Assembly: GCF_943373825.1 (NCBI RefSeq)
Contig: NZ_CALSBP010000001.1
Coordinates: 186,001 to 250,000 of the forward strand
Direction: 5' to 3'
Length of the DNA stretch: 64,000 bases
Source of the DNA: Aquimarina spinulae
GTDB lineage: Bacteria > Bacteroidota > Bacteroidia > Flavobacteriales > Flavobacteriaceae
This document shows, in pieces, positions 7,402 through 16,266 of this stretch (position 1 is the stretch's first letter; each line of letters opens with the position of its first letter). The notes under the pieces were generated by a model. It ran no database searches and had not been told where the DNA came from. It was given only the letters and a program-made list of their open reading frames with translations. The position numbers were made by a program, and so were the translations under genes.

Positions 7402-7682
7402 TATAAAATAATTTTGCTTCAATCAGGATTATCTAATAGAGCTTTATTAGGAAGGTTCAAAAAGCAATACAACCTGATGTTTTTTGGGTTTTTGCATGGT
7501 GCACTACGTTTACACTAAAAAAACATAGCATAATGTCATCAGGATTTAAAACTACTTCAAACTGTAATAGATTATCTATTATGTAATCCAGATTTAAAGA
7601 TTAATAAATAATTTGAGTGATTTTGGTATAAAGGCTAGTCTATCAAGAACGAATGTCTTTCTGTTTTATTTTTTATAAAAAC
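7402..7682. other. Intergenic region upstream of the barrel protein
   Basis: No gene or clear structured element is seen. It should contain the promoter of the minus-strand barrel-protein gene, but no convincing TAnnTTTG box with a -33 partner was found. Confidence 0.4.
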
Positions 7683-7714
7683 AAAAAACCTTCTGAAATA
7701 AATCAGAAGGTTTT
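7683..7714 (-). terminator. Terminator of the transketolase operon
   Basis: The stem AAAACCTTCTGA / TCAGAAGGTTTT with a 6-nt loop lies about 20 bp after the stop codon of the transketolase C-terminal subunit and ends in a T run on the minus strand. Confidence 0.85.
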
Positions 7715-7735
7715 CTTAATATTTTAAAAATACTA

Positions 7736-8689
7736 TTATTTTCTTTTTACAACTTTTAACACGGCTTTGTTTATAGCTTCTGCATTTAAGCCATATTTTT
7801 CCATTAGCTGATCTGGTGTTCCGCTTTCTCCAAAAGTATCATTTGTTGCAATAAACTCTTGAGGAACAGGATTGTGCTGCGTTAAAACCCTTGAAACGCT
7901 TTCTCCTAAACCACCTAAAAAATTATGTTCTTCTGCAGTAACAATACATCCTGTTTTCTTTACCGAATTTAGAATTGCTTCGTCATCAAGAGGTTTTATC
8001 GTATGTATATTAATGACTTCTGCGCTGATTCCTTGCTCGTGTAGTGATTCTGCAGCTTGTAAAGCTTCCCATACTAGATGGCCGGTAGCAACTATAGTAA
8101 CATCGGTTCCTTCTTGTAATAATACTGCTTTTCCGATTTCGAAGTTTTGATCTTCTGGGGTGAAATTGGCAACTTTTGGTCTTCCAAATCTTAAATAAAC
8201 AGGGCCTTGATAATCTGCTATTGCTATAGTAGCAGCTTTAGTTTGATTGTAATCACATGTGTTGATTACTGTCATTCCTGGTAGCATTTTCATTAGACCA
8301 ATATCTTCCAGAATTTGGTGTGTTGCTCCATCTTCTCCTAGTGTTAAACCTGCATGCGAAGCGCAAATTTTCACATTTTTATCACTATACGCTATAGATT
8401 GACGAATTTGATCATAAACACGTCCTGTAGAGAAATTCGCAAACGTTCCTGTAAAAGGGATTTTACCACCTATAGTTAATCCCGCAGCGATTCCCATCAT
8501 ATTTGCTTCAGCAATACCAATCTGGAAAAAACGCTCTGGATGATTCGCAATAAAAGCATCCATTTTTAAAGAACCGATCAAATCAGCACATAATGCCACT
8601 ACATTTTCATTAGTCTTACCTAATTCTTCTAAACCGGCTCCAAAACCAGAACGAGTATCTTTTTTTCCTGTGTCTATATATTTTTTCAT
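7736..8689 (-). CDS. Transketolase, C-terminal subunit
   Basis: The 317-residue protein corresponds to the pyrimidine-binding and C-terminal domains of transketolase, starting near TRSGFGAGLEELGKTNENV. It contains GIAEANMMGIAAGLTIGG with the ThDP-activating glutamate, and the ASHAGLTLGEDGATHQ segment. With its N-terminal partner it transfers two-carbon ketol units in the pentose phosphate pathway. The start overlaps the stop of a secreted-protein gene by 4 bp, so a foreign gene separates the two halves of the enzyme. Confidence 0.92.
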   Translation of the reverse strand: MKKYIDTGKKDTRSGFGAGLEELGKTNENVVALCADLIGSLKMDAFIANHPERFFQIGIAEANMMGIAAGLTIGGKIPFTGTFANFSTGRVYDQIRQSIAYSDKNVKICASHAGLTLGEDGATHQILEDIGLMKMLPGMTVINTCDYNQTKAATIAIADYQGPVYLRFGRPKVANFTPEDQNFEIGKAVLLQEGTDVTIVATGHLVWEALQAAESLHEQGISAEVINIHTIKPLDDEAILNSVKKTGCIVTAEEHNFLGGLGESVSRVLTQHNPVPQEFIATNDTFGESGTPDQLMEKYGLNAEAINKAVLKVVKRK

Positions 8690-9390
8690 TCTGTTATTTT
8701 ATAACTAAAGTTAATATCTAAAGTTTTGGGATTACTATCCGTTTTTACTGCCTTAATTAAAGTTTTATTTTTATTGGCAAGATATAATATAACCCCATTT
8801 ATTTTTGGTGTTTTAATATCTTCTGATATGTTAGAACCCGACATCATTTTGTAAATTGAATTCAAAAGTATAGAATTGTTAAATTTCATATCTTTTGAAC
8901 AGACAATTTTAATTTTTTCTTCCGGTTCATTATCAGGATACAATTGGTGAATATTGTAGTCTTTATTTTCAATTTGAATGTTATCTTCTGTTTTTTCAAA
9001 AATAAATTGTGATACCCCATCAAATGGAGATTTATCTTTTACAGAAGGGATAAAATCATTAACATTCATTTTCATAAAGAACTCATTTTTATCAAAAGTC
9101 ATTAGAAAATAGACAAACTGTTTTTTGATATCAAAAACAATATGCATTTCAGAATTTTTAATATCGGCATTTCGACTTTTAAATACTGATCTTTGAAAAC
9201 TTTCTACCAGAGCATCAGAGTCGGTGTACAAATAATCACCATTTTTACTAAACCCGATAGTAATAGTATCTTTCTTATTTTTAGTTTCAATTTCATAATC
9301 AACAAAATAATCGATTACTATTTTTTGACTAAAAGAAGAAACAGATGTTAATACAAAGAATACAAAGAATGCTAGTTTAGCTATTTTCAT
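8686..9390 (-). CDS. Secreted protein of unknown function inside the transketolase operon
   Basis: I do not recognise the family. The 234-residue protein has a clear signal peptide (MKIAKLAFFVFFVLTSVSSFSQ) and then a charged, beta-rich region without cysteines or metal motifs; it looks like a small periplasmic or envelope protein of the GLPGLI/DUF4412-like style. It starts about 10 bp after the N-terminal transketolase subunit and its stop overlaps the start of the C-terminal subunit by 4 bp. It is therefore translated within the operon, although its compartment differs from that of transketolase. Confidence 0.75.
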   Translation of the reverse strand: MKIAKLAFFVFFVLTSVSSFSQKIVIDYFVDYEIETKNKKDTITIGFSKNGDYLYTDSDALVESFQRSVFKSRNADIKNSEMHIVFDIKKQFVYFLMTFDKNEFFMKMNVNDFIPSVKDKSPFDGVSQFIFEKTEDNIQIENKDYNIHQLYPDNEPEEKIKIVCSKDMKFNNSILLNSIYKMMSGSNISEDIKTPKINGVILYLANKNKTLIKAVKTDSNPKTLDINFSYKITE

Positions 9391-9400
9391 TTTATGGTCT

Positions 9401-10246
9401 TTAATAATCTCCCAGAGTTTCGGGATTTTGTGCTAATCCGATTTCTAGTTGTTCATCGTTAGGAGCTTTGCCATGCCATGCATGTGTATGCATCATAAAA
9501 TCGACTCCATTACCCATTACAGTATGCATTAGTATACATACGGGTTTTCCTTTACCTGTTCTGCTTTTTGCTTCTTTTAAGCCTTCAATAACAGTAGAAA
9601 TATTGTTGCCGTCCTTAATTTCCATAACATCCCAGCCAAAAGCTTCAAATTTTGCTTTTAGATCTCCTAGTGGAAGAACATCATCTGTAGCACCATCTAT
9701 TTGTTTACCATTATAATCGATGGTAGCAATAAGATTATCTACTTTTTTTCCGGAAGCATACATAGCTGCTTCCCAAATTTGCCCTTCCTGAAGCTCTCCA
9801 TCACCATGAAGACTGTATACCAGGTGAGAATCATTATTTAACTTTTTTGCTTGTGCAGCACCCAAGGCTACAGACATCCCTTGTCCCAATGATCCAGAAG
9901 CAATACGAATACCAGGAAGCCCTTCATGAGTTGTTGGGTGTCCTTGCAACCTACTGTTAATTAGCCTAAACGTGTTTAGCTCTTCTACAGGGAAATACCC
10001 ACTTCGCGCTAATACACTATAATAGACTGGCGAAATATGACCATTAGATAAGAAGAAGATATCTTCATCGATACCATCCATATCAAAATCATCTTTTCGA
10101 TCTAAAACTTCTTGAAACAGGGCAACAAAAAATTCTGTACAGCCCAAAGATCCTCCTGGATGACCAGAATTTACTTTGTGTACTTGTCGTAAAATATCTC
10201 TACGTACTTGTGTTGCAAAATCCTCTAATTGTTTTGTTTTTGGCAT
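9401..10246 (-). CDS. Transketolase, N-terminal subunit
   Basis: The longest frame reaches 10378, but the ATG at 10246 is preferred. It starts PKTKQLEDFATQVRRDILR, the usual beginning of these subunits, and the upstream 44 codons are not transketolase-like. The 281 residues hold the pyrophosphate-binding domain of ThDP enzymes: NSGHPGGSLG, the GDG motif in HGDGELQEGQIWEA and the metal-ligand region IDYNGKQIDG. It is the first gene of the operon and is divergent to tgt. Confidence 0.92.
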   Translation of the reverse strand: MPKTKQLEDFATQVRRDILRQVHKVNSGHPGGSLGCTEFFVALFQEVLDRKDDFDMDGIDEDIFFLSNGHISPVYYSVLARSGYFPVEELNTFRLINSRLQGHPTTHEGLPGIRIASGSLGQGMSVALGAAQAKKLNNDSHLVYSLHGDGELQEGQIWEAAMYASGKKVDNLIATIDYNGKQIDGATDDVLPLGDLKAKFEAFGWDVMEIKDGNNISTVIEGLKEAKSRTGKGKPVCILMHTVMGNGVDFMMHTHAWHGKAPNDEQLEIGLAQNPETLGDY

Positions 10247-10370
10247 TATATTGCTGATTTCTTGATAATAAAGCTTCAAAAGTACTGGTTTTGTATGCGG
10301 TGACAAAATGTATAGACTGCTTTTAATTAAGAAACTAATGTTAATAACAAAAAGTTTTAGAAAACCTAAA

Positions 10371-10402
10371 TTGATCAATGTGATTTTAGTTAGCTATCTT
10401 TG
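10371..10402 (+). promoter_or_regulatory. Bacteroidota-type housekeeping promoter of tgt
   Basis: TTG at 10371-10373 and TATCTTTG at 10395-10402 are separated by 21 bp, matching the group's -33 TTG / -7 TAnnTTTG pattern. The tgt start codon lies 21 bp downstream. Confidence 0.75.
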
Positions 10403-10422
10403 CGCTCCACCAAACAGGAATT

Positions 10423-11553
10423 ATGCAATTTGACCTTTTGTCCAAAGACTCTCTAAGTAAAGCGAGAGCAGGTAAAATAAGTACAGATCACGGTGTTATA
10501 GAAACTCCGATTTTTATGCCGGTAGGAACAGTTGCTACCGTAAAAGGAGTACACCAAAGAGAATTAAAAAATGATATTAATCCCGATATTATTTTAGGAA
10601 ATACATACCATTTATATCTAAGGCCTCAGACTCCTATTTTAGAAAAAGCAGGAGGGTTACATAAATTTATGAACTGGGACCGAAATATCCTTACCGATAG
10701 TGGAGGTTACCAGGTGTATTCTTTATCTGCTAATCGTAAAATAAAAGAAGAAGGCGTAAAGTTTAAATCTCATATTGATGGATCATATCATGTGTTTACC
10801 CCAGAGAATGTGATGGAGATCCAACGAACCATTGGAGCCGATATCATAATGGCATTTGATGAGTGTACACCTTACCCTTGTGATTATCGATATGCAAAAA
10901 GAAGTATGCATATGACTCACAGATGGTTAGATCGTTGTATGCAACATTTAGAAAAAATTCCGGTTAAATATGGATATGATCAGGCTTTTTTTCCAATAGT
11001 ACAGGGAAGTACCTATAAGGATCTTAGAAAACAATCGGCAGAATATATTGCGAATGCTGGAGCCGTTGGTAATGCAATTGGAGGATTGTCTGTAGGAGAA
11101 CCGGCAGAAGAAATGTATGCGATGACAGAAGTAGTAACAGATATTTTGCCAGAAGATAAACCAAGATATTTAATGGGAGTAGGAACACCTATTAATATTT
11201 TAGAAAATATTGCCCTTGGTGTAGATATGTTTGATTGTGTAATGCCTACACGTAATGCACGTAATGGGATGTTGTTTACAGCACATGGAACTATTAATAT
11301 AAAAAATAAGAAATGGGAAGATGATTTTTCACCAATAGATGAAATGGCTATCACTTTTGTAGATACCGAGTATTCTAAGGCGTATTTAAGACATCTTTTT
11401 TCGGTAAATGAATTATTAGGAAAACAAATAGCAACAATACATAATTTAGGTTTTTATTTGTGGTTGGTTCGCGAAGCTAGAAAACATATCTTAGCCGGTG
11501 ATTTTAGTTCCTGGAAAAATATAATGGTTAAACAAATGGATAAAAGATTATAG
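10423..11553 (+). CDS. tgt: tRNA-guanine transglycosylase lacking the usual zinc cysteines
   Basis: The enzyme exchanges guanine-34 of GUN tRNAs for the queuosine precursor preQ1. The 376 residues include the general-base region LTDSGGYQV, the FDECTPYPCDYRYA segment, the QGSTYKDLR loop and the nucleophile region GVDMFDCVMPTRNAR. The zinc site of most bacterial Tgt proteins (CxCxxC about 25 residues before a conserved His) is not present: the corresponding segment reads DEMAITFVDTEYSKAYLRHLF, with the histidine kept. The following permease gene starts 1 bp after the stop. Confidence 0.93.
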   Translation: MQFDLLSKDSLSKARAGKISTDHGVIETPIFMPVGTVATVKGVHQRELKNDINPDIILGNTYHLYLRPQTPILEKAGGLHKFMNWDRNILTDSGGYQVYSLSANRKIKEEGVKFKSHIDGSYHVFTPENVMEIQRTIGADIIMAFDECTPYPCDYRYAKRSMHMTHRWLDRCMQHLEKIPVKYGYDQAFFPIVQGSTYKDLRKQSAEYIANAGAVGNAIGGLSVGEPAEEMYAMTEVVTDILPEDKPRYLMGVGTPINILENIALGVDMFDCVMPTRNARNGMLFTAHGTINIKNKKWEDDFSPIDEMAITFVDTEYSKAYLRHLFSVNELLGKQIATIHNLGFYLWLVREARKHILAGDFSSWKNIMVKQMDKRL

Positions 11554-11554
11554 A

Positions 11555-12625
11555 TTGAAAATACTAGACTGGTACATACTTAAAAGATATCTGGGGACAT
11601 TTTTTACAATGATTCTGCTTTTTATCCCTATAGGAATAATAGTAGACCTTTCAGAAAAAATTGATAATATGCTAGAACATCAGGTTCCTCTTGATGCTGT
11701 TGTAGGATATTACCTCGACTTTACCGTTTATTTTGCCAATTTACTATTTCCTCTCTTTGTATTCTTATCTGTAATTTGGTTTACCTCTAAGCTTGCTAAT
11801 AAAACAGAAATTATAGCTTTTTTAAGTTCCGGAGTTTCATTCTGGAGATTTCTTAGACCCTATATGATAGGTGCGGTTATCATTTGTTTCGGTGCATTAG
11901 CTATGGGATTGTTTTTGGCTCCAAAAGCTAGTCAAGGATTTAATGAATTTAAATACTCTTACCTTAAAAAAGGTAAAAAAGTACAAGAAACTAAAAACGT
12001 ATATCGACAACTTAATGATAGTATGTTTTTGTACGCAAATAACTTTAAACCTTTAGAGAAATCTGCTACTAATTTTACAATAGAATATTTTGACGGTAAT
12101 AGATTAAAGATAAAAATATCTGCAAGAAGAATTGTATTTAAAGATAGTATTTATGAATTGAGAGACTATGTAAAACGAACTGTATTAGAAAATAAAGATA
12201 TTATTGAAAAAGCTACAACTAAGGATACTGTCTTGCCGTTTAATATAGATGAATTTACCCCGGTTACGTATGTGGCAGAAACTCTTAACTATACAGAGTT
12301 AAGTAAGTTTATCAAAAAAGAAAGTAAAAGAGGATCATCTGATATCAATAGATATAAAGTTGTAGCGTATAAAAGGTGGAGTATACCAGTATCTGCATTT
12401 ATTCTTACCATTATTGGCGTAGCCGTTTCTTCTATGAAAAGAAGAGGAGGGATGGGGGTTAATCTGGCTGTTGGTATTTCATTAGCATTTGTTTTTATCT
12501 TTTTTGATAAAGTATTAGGTACATTGGCCAATCAATCTGATTTTCCACCAATTGTTGCTGTATGGTTTCCTAATATATCTTTTGGAATCTTAGCCATTTA
12601 TCTTTTATATAATGCCAAACGCTAA
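11555..12625 (+). CDS. LptF/LptG family permease (lipopolysaccharide export)
   Basis: The 356-residue inner-membrane protein matches the YjgP/YjgQ family. It starts MKILDWYILKRYLGTF, has two N-terminal helices (about 13-35 and 50-75), a third near 100-125, a periplasmic beta-rich domain (about 130-270) and three C-terminal helices. With LptB and LptC it extracts LPS from the inner membrane. The start is TTG, 1 bp after the tgt stop codon; the family N-terminus begins exactly there, so the unusual start is well supported. It overlaps the next gene by 14 bp. Confidence 0.88.
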   Translation: MKILDWYILKRYLGTFFTMILLFIPIGIIVDLSEKIDNMLEHQVPLDAVVGYYLDFTVYFANLLFPLFVFLSVIWFTSKLANKTEIIAFLSSGVSFWRFLRPYMIGAVIICFGALAMGLFLAPKASQGFNEFKYSYLKKGKKVQETKNVYRQLNDSMFLYANNFKPLEKSATNFTIEYFDGNRLKIKISARRIVFKDSIYELRDYVKRTVLENKDIIEKATTKDTVLPFNIDEFTPVTYVAETLNYTELSKFIKKESKRGSSDINRYKVVAYKRWSIPVSAFILTIIGVAVSSMKRRGGMGVNLAVGISLAFVFIFFDKVLGTLANQSDFPPIVAVWFPNISFGILAIYLLYNAKR

Positions 12626-13544
12626 ACTTTTTAATTACCTTCATTTACATTTTATAGTATTTATATGGGGGTTTACAGCTATCCTTGGAGAATTAATATC
12701 TATCGAAGCACTACCACTGGTTTGGTATAGAATGCTTCTGGCTTCAGTGTTTATTTATGTTTACATTTATTTCAAAAAATTACCATTAGCGGTTTCCAGA
12801 AAATTATTTTTTACACTTTTTTTAGCAGGAATTGTCATAGCATTACACTGGATTACTTTTTTTGCAGCAATCAAAGTTTCTAACGTATCTATAACACTAT
12901 CCATGATGTCTACAGGAGCTTTTTTTACTTCAATTTTAGAGCCTATTTTTTATAAAAGAAAGGTAATATGGTATGAAATTCTTTTCGGACTTTTAGTCAT
13001 TACAGGATTGTATATTATTTTTAAAGTTGAAGGAGATTACTTTATAGGTATTGTTTATGCATTGTGTTCTGCTTTTTTATCTTCGGTTTTTTCTTTAATA
13101 AATGGAAAAGTAGCACAGCAATACAACCCATCGGTAATTTCTTTTTATGAATTATTAAGTGGTGTGGGGGTTGTAACTGTATATTTATTAGGAATAACAA
13201 TATTTGGTACAACAACCGAAGGATTTACAGTTTCGTTTTTTCAATTATCAACCTCGGATTGGATGTTTATGTTGTTATTAGCGTCGGTGTGTACAGCTTA
13301 TGCTTTTATAGGCTCTGTACAGGTAATGAAATATTTAACTCCGTATACAGTAATGTTAACAACGAACTTAGAACCTGTATATGGGATACTATTAGCTTTC
13401 TTAATTTTTGGAGAAGCAGAAAAGATGAATCCCCAATTCTACTACGGTGCGGCAATTATTCTGGGTACAGTTGTTTTAAATGGAATATTTAAAAATGCTA
13501 AAAAAAGAAAAAGAGAGGGAACTTTGCATAACATTACGAAGTAA
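12612..13544 (+). CDS. EamA/DMT-family transporter
   Basis: The 310-residue integral membrane protein shows about ten hydrophobic helices in two related halves (about 10-150 and 155-300), the layout of drug/metabolite transporters of the EamA type. The first helix contains HFIVFIWGFTAILGE, the classical start of the family, and the C-terminus is short and basic (KNAKKRKREG). The substrate is unknown. Its start lies inside the end of the LptF/G gene, making tgt, permease and transporter one likely transcript. Confidence 0.85.
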   Translation: MPNAKLFNYLHLHFIVFIWGFTAILGELISIEALPLVWYRMLLASVFIYVYIYFKKLPLAVSRKLFFTLFLAGIVIALHWITFFAAIKVSNVSITLSMMSTGAFFTSILEPIFYKRKVIWYEILFGLLVITGLYIIFKVEGDYFIGIVYALCSAFLSSVFSLINGKVAQQYNPSVISFYELLSGVGVVTVYLLGITIFGTTTEGFTVSFFQLSTSDWMFMLLLASVCTAYAFIGSVQVMKYLTPYTVMLTTNLEPVYGILLAFLIFGEAEKMNPQFYYGAAIILGTVVLNGIFKNAKKRKREGTLHNITK

Positions 13545-13550
13545 AGTTTT

Positions 13551-13558
13551 TATATTTG
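13551..13558 (+). promoter_or_regulatory. -7 box of the accA promoter
   Basis: TATATTTG lies 37 bp before the accA start. A TTTG at 13523-13526 is 24 bp upstream, slightly longer than the usual spacing, so only the -7 element is well supported. Confidence 0.45.
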
Positions 13559-13595
13559 TCGGCTAACCCTAGTTAATATAAAATATATTCTTGAT

Positions 13596-14549
13596 ATGGA
13601 ATATTTAGAATTTGAACTCCCCATTAAGGAACTCGAAGAACAATTTGAGAAAGCTTGTGCCATCGGTGAAGAGAGCGAAGTTGATGTTACTGATACGTGT
13701 AAGCAAATTGAAAAAAAGCTAAAAGAAACTAAAAAAGAAATATATAAAAACCTTACGCCGTGGCAACGAGTTCAGCTGTCAAGGCATCCTTCTAGGCCAT
13801 ATACATTAGATTATATAGATGCTATCTGTGGTGAATCCTTTTTAGAACTACATGGTGATCGAAATGTAAAGGATGATAAAGCCATGATTGGTGGTTTAGG
13901 AAAAATTGGAGACCAGAGTTTTATGTTTGTTGGTCAACAAAAAGGATACAATACCAAGACCCGACAATACCGTAATTTTGGAATGGCAAACCCAGAAGGG
14001 TATCGTAAAGCACTACGCTTAATGAAAAGTGCAGAAAAATTTAATATTCCGGTGGTTACTTTTATTGATACTCCTGGTGCTTATCCTGGATTAGAAGCAG
14101 AAGAACGTGGACAAGGAGAGGCAATTGCTCGTAATATACTAGAAATGACTCGTCTTAAAGTACCAGTTATTGTAGTGATTATAGGAGAAGGAGCCAGTGG
14201 AGGAGCATTAGGAATAGGAGTAGGAAATAAAGTGTTGATGCTCGAAAACGCATGGTATTCTGTAATTTCTCCAGAAAATTGCTCTTCTATTTTATGGAGA
14301 AGCTGGGATCAGAAAGAACAAGCTGCAGAAGCTTTAAAGCTTACAGCCAAAGATAGTGTTAAACTTAAGGTGGTTGATGAAATCATTAAAGAGCCACTTG
14401 GTGGTGCACATAGTGATCGAGAAACAACCTTTAAAACAGTACGGGATAAAATATTAGCATCTTTTGAAGAATTAAAAAACTTATCACCAGAAGAATTGGT
14501 TGAAAAGCGAATGGAAAAATATGCAAATATGGGAGTCTTCAAAGACTAA
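13596..14549 (+). CDS. accA: Acetyl-CoA carboxylase carboxyltransferase, alpha subunit
   Basis: With AccD this subunit transfers the carboxyl group from biotin to acetyl-CoA, giving malonyl-CoA for fatty-acid synthesis. At 317 residues the length is usual. The N-terminal helical region ([15 protein letters not shown]) is followed by the crotonase-like core with [36 protein letters not shown] and the oxyanion region [15 protein letters not shown]. It has its own -7 box and a terminator after the stop, so it is monocistronic. Confidence 0.96.
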   Translation: MEYLEFELPIKELEEQFEKACAIGEESEVDVTDTCKQIEKKLKETKKEIYKNLTPWQRVQLSRHPSRPYTLDYIDAICGESFLELHGDRNVKDDKAMIGGLGKIGDQSFMFVGQQKGYNTKTRQYRNFGMANPEGYRKALRLMKSAEKFNIPVVTFIDTPGAYPGLEAEERGQGEAIARNILEMTRLKVPVIVVIIGEGASGGALGIGVGNKVLMLENAWYSVISPENCSSILWRSWDQKEQAAEALKLTAKDSVKLKVVDEIIKEPLGGAHSDRETTFKTVRDKILASFEELKNLSPEELVEKRMEKYANMGVFKD

Positions 14550-14575
14550 CCCCTAAAGGAATCACTTACTACCTG

Positions 14576-14605
14576 AATCTGAAGTTGTAAGCTTCAGATT
14601 TTTTT
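14576..14605 (+). terminator. Terminator of accA
   Basis: The perfect stem AATCTGAAG / CTTCAGATT with a 7-nt loop is followed by seven T residues, about 25 bp after the stop. Confidence 0.85.
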
Positions 14606-14643
14606 ATGCTTATTAACAATAAATTTAAGTTATTAACAGTTCA

Positions 14644-14676
14644 TTTGTTGAAGACTAGTGGACATTCGTATCTTTG
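14644..14676 (+). promoter_or_regulatory. Housekeeping promoter of dnaB
   Basis: TTTG at 14644-14647 and TATCTTTG at 14669-14676 are separated by 21 bp. The promoter overlaps the first bases of the longest reading frame, which therefore cannot start there, and this places the true start at 14719. Confidence 0.75.
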
Positions 14677-14718
14677 TATTTAGGTACATCTTTTTACAAT
14701 TTTTTTACATTCGTAGTC

Positions 14719-16266
14719 ATGGAAAAAGTACAGCAAGCTAAGCAAATAAATTACGATCGGGGGAACGTAATTTCGCTTGAAAAAGGAAAAATACCTCCTC
14801 AAGCACTTGATTTAGAGGAAGTTGTGCTTGGGGCAATGATGATTGATAAGAAAGGGGTCGATGAAATTATAGATATACTAAATCCCGATGTTTTTTATAA
14901 AGAAGCACATCAATACATCTTTGAAGCAATATACAAGCTATTCGAAAACTCTGAGCCAATAGACTTATTAACGGTTTCTAGCCAATTAAAGAAGGATTCG
15001 AAATTAGAATTGGCCGGAGGGGATTATTATTTGGTACAATTAACCCAAAAAGTAGCCTCCTCTGCGCATATAGAGTTTCATGCCAGAATAATTCTTCAGA
15101 AATATATACAGCGAAGTTTGATTAAAATTTCGAATGAAATTATTGAAGAATCTTACGATGAGACTACAGACGTTTTTGACCTTCTCGATATGGCAGAATC
15201 CAGATTGTATGAAGTAACACAAGGAAATATAAAACGTTCTACAGAGACCGCACAAAATCTGGTTATACAGGCAAAGAAAAAAATACAGGAAATTTCAAAC
15301 AAAGAAGGATTAAGTGGAATCCCGTCTGGCTTTGATAAGCTAGATAAATTAACTTCGGGTTGGCAGCCAAGTGATTTAATCATTGTGGCTGCCCGTCCGG
15401 GTATGGGAAAAACAGCATTAACCCTTTCTATGGCCAGAAATATGGCTGTAGGACAGAATATTCCTGTAGCATTCTTCTCATTAGAGATGTCTTCGGTACA
15501 GCTCATTACACGTTTAATATCTTCTGAAACTGGTCTCTCTTCAGAAAAATTACGTACCGGTAAGTTAGAAAAACACGAATGGGAACAGCTTAATGTAAAA
15601 GTAAAAGATCTTGAAAAAGCACCATTGTTTATCGATGATACTCCATCTCTTTCAATTTTTGACCTTAGGGCAAAAGCACGTCGTCTTTCATCTCAGCATG
15701 GTATAAAAATGATCGTTATTGATTATTTGCAGCTAATGACCGCAGGAGGTACCGGGAAAAATGGAAATAGGGAACAAGAAATTTCTACAATTTCTCGTAA
15801 CCTGAAAGCTCTGGCAAAAGAATTAAGTGTACCAGTAATTGCATTATCGCAGTTATCAAGGGCGGTAGAAACTCGTGGAGGAAGTAAAAGGCCACTGCTT
15901 AGTGACCTTCGTGAATCTGGAGCAATAGAACAGGATGCAGATATTGTATCTTTTATCTACAGACCAGAATATTATAAGATTGATGAGTGGGATGATGATG
16001 AAAGATCACCTACTCAAGGACAAGGAGAATTCATAGTTGCAAAGCACCGTAATGGTGGTTTAGAAAATATTAGGTTAAAATTTATTGGTCACTTAGGTAA
16101 ATTTGATAACTTAGATGATTTTAGCACTCCTTTTGAGTTTCATTCTAAAATGAATGATGGTAGTGAAGATGAACCGCTTAGTACGAGTCATCTTCCTAGC
16201 GCAGATGAAGCCTTTGGGAGTAGCATAAATGACTCAAGCGATGATGACGATGAAGTACCTTTCTAA
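14719..16266 (+). CDS. dnaB: Replicative DNA helicase
   Basis: The ATG at 14719 gives a 515-residue protein. The in-frame TTG at 14674 lies within the -7 box and is rejected. The N-terminal domain contains PQALDLEEVVLGAMMIDKKG; the RecA-like domain has the Walker A motif ARPGMGKTA at about residue 224, the Walker B region MIVIDYLQLM, and SRNLKALAKEL and QLSRAVE further on. It unwinds DNA at the replication fork. An intein is absent. The acidic C-terminus (SSDDDDEVPF) overlaps the next reading frame. Confidence 0.96.
   Translation: MEKVQQAKQINYDRGNVISLEKGKIPPQALDLEEVVLGAMMIDKKGVDEIIDILNPDVFYKEAHQYIFEAIYKLFENSEPIDLLTVSSQLKKDSKLELAGGDYYLVQLTQKVASSAHIEFHARIILQKYIQRSLIKISNEIIEESYDETTDVFDLLDMAESRLYEVTQGNIKRSTETAQNLVIQAKKKIQEISNKEGLSGIPSGFDKLDKLTSGWQPSDLIIVAARPGMGKTALTLSMARNMAVGQNIPVAFFSLEMSSVQLITRLISSETGLSSEKLRTGKLEKHEWEQLNVKVKDLEKAPLFIDDTPSLSIFDLRAKARRLSSQHGIKMIVIDYLQLMTAGGTGKNGNREQEISTISRNLKALAKELSVPVIALSQLSRAVETRGGSKRPLLSDLRESGAIEQDADIVSFIYRPEYYKIDEWDDDERSPTQGQGEFIVAKHRNGGLENIRLKFIGHLGKFDNLDDFSTPFEFHSKMNDGSEDEPLSTSHLPSADEAFGSSINDSSDDDDEVPF

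Noticed and set aside
9940..9980. CTTGCAACCTACTG as an ECF -35 element
   Set aside because: It is inside the transketolase coding region and has no GTCTAA at 17 bp.
14674..14718. Upstream TTG start for dnaB
   Set aside because: The codon lies inside the -7 box of the promoter, so it would not be in the transcript.
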